This document shows, in pieces, positions 58,871 to 64,000 of a stretch of DNA of 64,000 bases. A program made the translations under genes and the position numbers. This DNA comes from Onchocerca volvulus (lineage: Eukaryota; Nematoda; Chromadorea; Rhabditida; Onchocercidae): positions 2,148,646-2,212,645 of the forward strand of contig HG738136.1 in the NCBI GenBank assembly GCA_000499405.2, in the 5' to 3' direction. Below the pieces are notes generated by a model, which was given only the letters and a program-made list of their open reading frames with translations, searched no databases and was not told the origin of the DNA. How positions within the stretch are numbered: the stretch's first letter is position 1; every line of letters begins with the position of its first letter.

Positions 58871-59930
58871 AGAAAATTATCACAATCAAAGGCATTTCTT
58901 CAATCTCGAATTTCTTTGATAACTGTTTTGTTACCAGCGATTTTCATCCTTAGAAGATACGTAATGCTACAAAGTCTTGCTTAGTATTTCACAGATCATT
59001 TTATTACAGCAAAATAGATGTTTTAGTCAAATTTTCAGATATTGAAATTTCAGCACAAAATCTGAGATTTGTTTTCGACATGAAATTTTTGTTTTTGATA
59101 ATTCAGTCTTGTAGCACTGCTGAAGATGTAAATTAGATATGTCCTAAAATCAGTGCCACTGATTTAGTAATATGAACATAAAATTGGATATTAAGATATT
59201 AATAGTTTAAATTAACTGGTCGACACCCATTTATAATTTTCAGGATATTCCTTTTATTCCATTTCACTGTTTTCCCTCTCACCTCACCGATTTTGATATC
59301 TTTAATTTCTTTCAAAAAAAGAAATTAATTTTTCAATTCTTATGTAAATTGTCCTCTTTTTTAAAAATATCATCATTTTGGATAATTAGTGAATTTATCA
59401 TTATCATCATATATTGGCAGATATTAACTAATGCAAAAAAAAAAAAATTATCAGTCATAATCAGAAAATCAAAAGCAAAACAGTTTATCCACTGTTATTT
59501 CTAATTTCAAATAACTGAAGCATTGCAAGAAAAAAAAATTTATACTCTTTCGATCAAATAGGATTTTTGGAATTTAATGTTTGAAATATTTTTTCCTTGA
59601 ACAAAAATATTTATTAATGGCAAAAATGATATCTTATAGAAGATAATATAAAATATATATAAATTGCTATTATATATTTTATTAAGAAGAGACGATTGTT
59701 GCACCAATTTTGAAATTTGCATAAATTATAATAGTTAACAATTTCTTCGTCTTTATGAAGAAAAAAAAAAGACGAAGATGAAAGTGTTTAAAAATTTTTC
59801 ATCATCATCGGCCTTATCGTTAACAAAATTTTAGTGATGTCCAAACAATTCTAATATTCTTCATCAGGTAAGCTTTATTTTATCAAATATTAAAAAGTTT
59901 GCATTAAGTATTAAAAAGATTTATTACTCA
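58871..59930. other. non-coding stretch
   Basis: No gene is seen. A perfect 10-bp inverted repeat CTTCGTCTTT / AAAGACGAAG with a short A-rich loop lies at about 59745-59778. Confidence 0.45.
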
Positions 59931-60401
59931 TCTATATAAATACAAATGTAAATGTTCATTATGGCTCTTCACACAATGTTACAAGTTCTTCACTGACTGA
60001 CTTAAATTTTGAAACAATGTGTCATTTGAATAGGCGAATATATAGATATACCTATTTTTTCTTAAGCTATTCATAAGGATAAAAAGTTTCCCGCCAAAAT
60101 GCCGTAGGGAGAAACATGTTTCCCGCCAAAATGGTTGGATTAACAGATAAACAAAGCGAGGTCAACCAATTATTGATTCACTGCTAGATAATAGTCGACG
60201 AATAATATATATAAATAACGATATAAATGTTCGTTGTGGCTTTTGAACAACTTAACAAGTTCTTCTCCTGTTGATTTGAAATTCTGAATTAATGTTGTAT
60301 TCTAATAGGCGCATGTTTTATATAGGTAAGACGCGTGTTCAAGAACTTTCGGAGATTTGAGATTTTGATCAAAAGAACATTTACATTTTTATTTAAATAG
60401 A
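59931..60401. mobile_element. dispersed element with 27-bp terminal inverted repeats
   Basis: The left end (59931-59957) begins TCTATATAAATACAAATG and matches the reverse complement of the right end (60375-60401, TCTATTTAAATAAAAATG...) at 25 of 27 positions. Inside, from about 60205, a second, diverged copy of the left part starts (TATATAAATAACGATATAAA), so this may be two nested or tandem elements. Shared internal blocks include ACAAGTTCTTC, GATTTGAAATTCTGAA, AATAGGCG and AACTTTCGGAGATTTGAG; copies or parts occur at 25671-25780 and 39240-39530. No protein is encoded and no target duplication is obvious. It could be a MITE, a foldback element or a non-autonomous Helitron/Helentron-like element. 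Confidence 0.65.
60087..60131 (+). promoter_or_regulatory. pair of E2F-type sites
   Basis: TTTCCCGCCAAAA occurs at 60087-60099 and again, identical, at 60119-60131. It fits the E2F/DP consensus (TTTSSCGC). Both sit inside the dispersed element. Binding is inference. Confidence 0.35.
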
Positions 60402-61560
60402 CTGCCAGTTAATTCCAAATATATTTCCAATAAAATTGAAATTCAGACTGCAAGCTTAACAACAATAAACTTCCAATAAATTATTTCAAGCAGACAAATT
60501 TCTGATTACAAATCGAAATATATAAAAATTGATCCAATTCATCCGTTTTAATCACCAAAATAACAAAAGAAAAAGAAACATTATTATGTTAAAACAAAAA
60601 GCTTATATAATCGTAATGTCAAATTAATAAAAGGTTTGAAAGGATAAAAATTATGAATTTATGAGGTACAAAAAAAAAAAAAAGAAAAAAAAAGAGAAAA
60701 ATAAATCATTCAACACAATTTAACTCTTCGAGATATCAAAAAATAAAATATTTCTTTAAAAAACACTTTTGTTTTTACTGATGTCAATTTTTAGCTAACT
60801 TAGACACATAAATACAATTTAAAAAATTGAAATTTGATGTAATAATAATTGGTCCCGGAAATTTTTTAAATACTCAAAATTTTATTCATTTAAATTTTTA
60901 GAATAAAAACAATCGTAAATGAATTCGAAAATGTTTGCCATTTCCTTTTTTTTTTTTTGATTTTATTTTTATTGAGAAGATGAATTAGATAATAATAAAA
61001 AATCATTTGATTTTATCGATGTTTGATTACTCCTACTTAAACTTATTTTTGTAGCAATTTGTTGTGTGCCAATTTTTGACAATTTCTGGAAAAAAAAAAA
61101 AAAAAGATGTGTGTCAATTTTTGGCAATAAATTTAAAAAAAAAAAAAAGTTATCACATCAATGTATTAGGCAATGAATCTCAACCATTTCATTTGGTAGT
61201 AAATAAATTAAGTTGAAAGACTTTGTCATTCTTAAAATGAATTCGTACTGAAAGGAGAAGTGATGTGAAAATGGAAAAATTTGATGGAATGGAAAGTTAT
61301 TGCACGAATGGAGATTATTTCAAGGTTGTTTCGAGCATTTTAGTCATCATCGATATATCAATATATATTTTCAAAATCATCAATATATCAGTAATATTTG
61401 ATTAATTTGTAAAAATTATTGCTTTTCTTTTAAATCTGTCGATTTTATGAGATAATAAAAATATATGCATAAGAAGAACTCAGAAATTTGCAATTTATTT
61501 CATACAATCATTTCTCTGCTGAGATTAAAAATTAATGTTTTGAAATTATTTAATGCTCAC
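60402..61560. other. non-coding stretch
   Basis: Nothing gene-like is seen. A and T runs occur at 60669-60692, 60946-60957 and 61090-61148; a duplicated TGTCAATTTTTGGCAAT-like block lies at about 61065-61130. Confidence 0.45.
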
Positions 61561-61960
61561 ACCTGTCTGAATGCTTTTCATAATGTAATAGATAAGCAAT
61601 CATAGCAATCTAAAAAACTGACTGTCCTAGATTATGTACTTAAAGGTCAATTAAGCTCATATTTGTTTGAAAGCTTATTTATGATGTAATAGATAAACAA
61701 TCTTGGCAGTCTAAGGAATTAATCAATTGATGATCAAATTTGTCTGGAAGTTTTTTTTTTAAATGTTCATGTTCATGTTTATCAAGAAGCTTATCTATGA
61801 TGTAACAGGTTAAGCAATCAGAAAAGTTTGAAGAATTGACTGCCCTAGATTATGTCCCTAAAGATCAGTTAATGTTCATATCTGTCCAAATGTTTTTCAT
61901 GATGCAACAGGTTGAAATTTGAAGATCGTAGCAATCTGAAGAGTTGATTATCCTCAATTC
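61561..61960. repeat. degenerate tandem repeat, about 100-120-bp unit, four copies
   Basis: Copies share TATTTGTCTGAAAGCTTAT-like, ATGATGTAATAGATAAGCAA-like, TCTAAAGAATTGACTG-like and CCTAGATTATGTCC blocks in order, with considerable divergence. Confidence 0.7.
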
Positions 61961-62803
61961 TCATCTTTTTTTTTTTTTTGCTCATATAAATCCATCATAA
62001 TTAGAATAGATGGTGATCTTGTGGTGATTGTTGCGCAATCTCATACAAACTTTAACCCGAATTTCTCCAGTCTTTTCCAAAAAAAAGATCATTAGGAATA
62101 ATCTTAATCTTTGCATGTTTATTTCATGCATTTAATATTTTGATTTAAAATGAAATTTTAAAATTTCTGATCATTTTCAAATTAGCTATTAATGATCATA
62201 CAAATTTTCAAATTTTCCGAAATTCTTATAACTTTCAAATATTTAAATAAATTTTAGCTAATTTTTTGCATTATAATTAGTACTACGCTTTTGCTGCTAT
62301 AATTTTTCCGAATCTTAATCTATGAATTTCTGGATTTTATGTTGATTTTTTCATTTTTCAATATTTGTTAAATTATTAAAGCAATCATTATCAGCTAAAT
62401 ATAACGAAAGCAAGTATTATCATTTATCTGCTAGTGTATAGTGTGTAAAGTACGATATTTAAATAAAATACCATACGATAATTATGTGTACCATATATTA
62501 AATCAAAATAATAAGTAAGATTAATGAAAAAATTTGAAAGTGATTTTTGTAAATAATTTGGTTGTTATAAAGAACAAATTTCAATTTTTTTTTTTTTGCG
62601 ATAATCATTATCAGTTTTATATCTTTTTTTTTGATTTCAGTTAATCAAAGCAAATTTTATAGCCTTTTTTCTGTTTTTTTTTTTTTTTTTTTTGGCTCAC
62701 TTAGAAACTATAACGAAAATATATGAATAAAATAAATGTCACATAAATGTCGCATTCATTCATCCATGCATTAAATCCTTTTTACCGGAAGGTGACACTG
62801 TCC

Positions 62804-62994
62804 TCAGTAAATAATTTTCTATTTACTAATGACCTTTGTGGATTATTCCCTATTTACTTATGACCTTTGTAAACAATTTTCTATTTACTAATAACCCTAG
62901 TAAGTAATTTCCTATTTACTAATGACCTTAGTAAACATTTTTCTATTTACTATCATCCTCAGTAAACAATTTTCTATTTACTACTAACCGATAA
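62804..62994. repeat. six-copy 32-bp tandem array with forkhead-type sites
   Basis: The unit is like GTAAACAATTTTCTATTTAC followed by TAATGACCTTA. Three units contain GTAAACA (62869, 62931, 62962), the FOXO/DAF-16 and forkhead core; others have GTAAATA, GTAAGTA or GTGGATT. Within most units AGTAAA and TTTACT form a short inverted repeat. Confidence 0.8.
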
Positions 62995-63084
62995 ACAAGA
63001 CTCATTCATATTAATATTTCAATATAAATGAGGAAATAAATGGTCTAAAGAAAATGGCAAAGAAATAAAGCTAACAACAACAAC

Positions 63085-63300
63085 AAATGCTTATTATTTC
63101 CGGAAATTTTTCGATTTCTCGAGAGCAATCGCGTCAGATGCTTGTTGTTTCCGTTTTCTCGAGATTTCGGCTTCTTGAAGGCAATCAGTGGATGCTTTGC
63201 TGTTTCCTTGCTTCCTTTTTCCGTAGATTTCGATTTCATAAAGTTAATCTTTTGATGCTTATTGAAATGATTGCAATTTCTCGAAGTTAACCTTCTGGCA
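63085..63300. repeat. degenerate tandem repeat, about 55-bp unit, four copies
   Basis: Units share GATGCTTGTTGTTTCCG, TTTCTCGAGATTTCG and GAAGGCAATC with many differences. The block is GC-richer than its flanks and stays open on both strands (64-67 codons), which is explained by the repeat. Confidence 0.7.
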
Positions 63301-63689
63301 GTAAATTAAAGGCAACAAAGATCACCAAAGTTCCCGAAATTAAGACTAGTAAATTCTGGGAAATATTTTTATCTTTTCAGTAGATAAAAATAAGATCAAA
63401 TAAAATAAGCAACAATGTTAAAATGAGTAAAAATAGTCCTTAATTTATGGAAATCGAAAAAGAGAAAAAAAAATCCAATTATAAATGATTGTTCGAATTT
63501 TGTTAAAACAGAAAAATATCATAGAAAAAGAAGAGGAATGAAAGATATATACAAACAAATTTGACAAATTATTAGTATCTTTTCAAAATCATCAACCCAT
63601 CAATCCATAAGGTCAAAATGTTTAATGTTTCATCTTTCAAGCTATTATTGGTTCAATCTTTGAATCCTTCTTTTTCACTTTCTTTTTTT
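63301..63689. other. non-coding stretch
   Basis: Nothing recognisable is seen. Confidence 0.4.
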
Positions 63690-64000
63690 TTGCATTTTTT
63701 TTAATTTTTTATTTTTCTACATTTTTTTTTTCTGTTAAAAATCGTTTCATTTTCAATTTTTTTTCCATTGTTTTTTTATTCTGTATTTTATTGTTCAAAA
63801 TACCCCTTTTCCTTTTTTTTTTTCTACATTTTGGTGTTGAAAATATTCTCTTAATCTTTTTTTATTCTTTTTTTTTTCACATTTTACTGCTTAAAATACT
63901 CCCTTTTTTTTTTTTTTTTTTTCTACATTTTATTGTTAAAAATCGTTTCATTTTCATCATTTCTTTTTTTTTTTTTACATTTTACTGCTAAAAATATTCT
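63690..64000. repeat. T-rich degenerate tandem repeat running off the window
   Basis: About five units of 55-75 bases each have a long T run, CTACATTTTATTG, then TTAAAAATCGTTTCATTTTC or a variant ending in AAAATATTCT. The array continues past the window end. Confidence 0.7.

Noticed and set aside
1..64000. tRNA, rRNA, CRISPR arrays, bacterial operons or phage genes
   Set aside because: I saw no cloverleaf, rRNA-like block, regular spacer array or intronless gene cluster; a tRNAscan and Rfam search would be needed to exclude small RNAs fully.

Overview
The window looks like nuclear DNA of a very AT-rich ecdysozoan animal, most likely a nematode of the filarial/spirurid type. The evidence is the many short introns ending in TTTTCAG/TTTCAG, donors of GTAAGT or GTTTG type, acceptor-like sites just upstream of start codons that suit spliced-leader trans-splicing, long poly-T/poly-A runs, and coding exons clearly richer in GC than their surroundings. 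The species cannot be named from this sequence alone. No bacterial operons, CRISPR arrays or rRNA/tRNA genes were recognised.

Three protein-coding genes are well supported, each rebuilt exon by exon with consistent splice phases. (1) A long plus-strand gene (11887-40494, first exon upstream and uncertain) encodes a CAS-family adhesion scaffold (p130Cas/NEDD9 type): an N-terminal SH3 domain, a long low-complexity linker, the CAS serine-rich helical bundle and the C-terminal FAT-like CAS domain. (2) A minus-strand gene (46140-43123, 8 exons, 438 aa) encodes AAGAB/p34, the assembly chaperone of clathrin adaptors AP-1 and AP-2. (3) A plus-strand gene (48233-51991, 11 exons, 495 aa) encodes ATG14/Barkor (C. 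elegans EPG-8 type), the autophagy-specific subunit of the Vps34 PI3-kinase complex.

Layout: 1-11.9 kb is non-coding DNA that probably holds the 5' end and first intron of the CAS gene, plus two orphan small ORFs. 11.9-40.5 kb is the CAS gene, with introns up to about 10.5 kb and probably an internal alternative start at 31.1 kb. 40.5-43.1 kb is the convergent CAS/AAGAB intergenic region. AAGAB and ATG14 are head to head across 2.1 kb of imperfect repeats. From 52 to 64 kb there is no firm gene, only two candidate small membrane/secreted ORFs, one dispersed inverted-repeat element and several degenerate tandem arrays. The three genes do not form a pathway; AAGAB and ATG14 both act in membrane traffic, but their adjacency may be chance.

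The most notable points are a nematode-like CAS protein that seems to lack the usual YxxP substrate array, two apparent non-canonical introns (AT-AG in CAS, GC-AG in ATG14), a likely short CAS isoform start preceded by GATA-site repeats, a dispersed terminal-inverted-repeat family with copies at 25.7, 39.3, 39.5 and 60 kb, and an array carrying forkhead-type sites at 62.8-63.0 kb. I found no convincing new multi-gene system.
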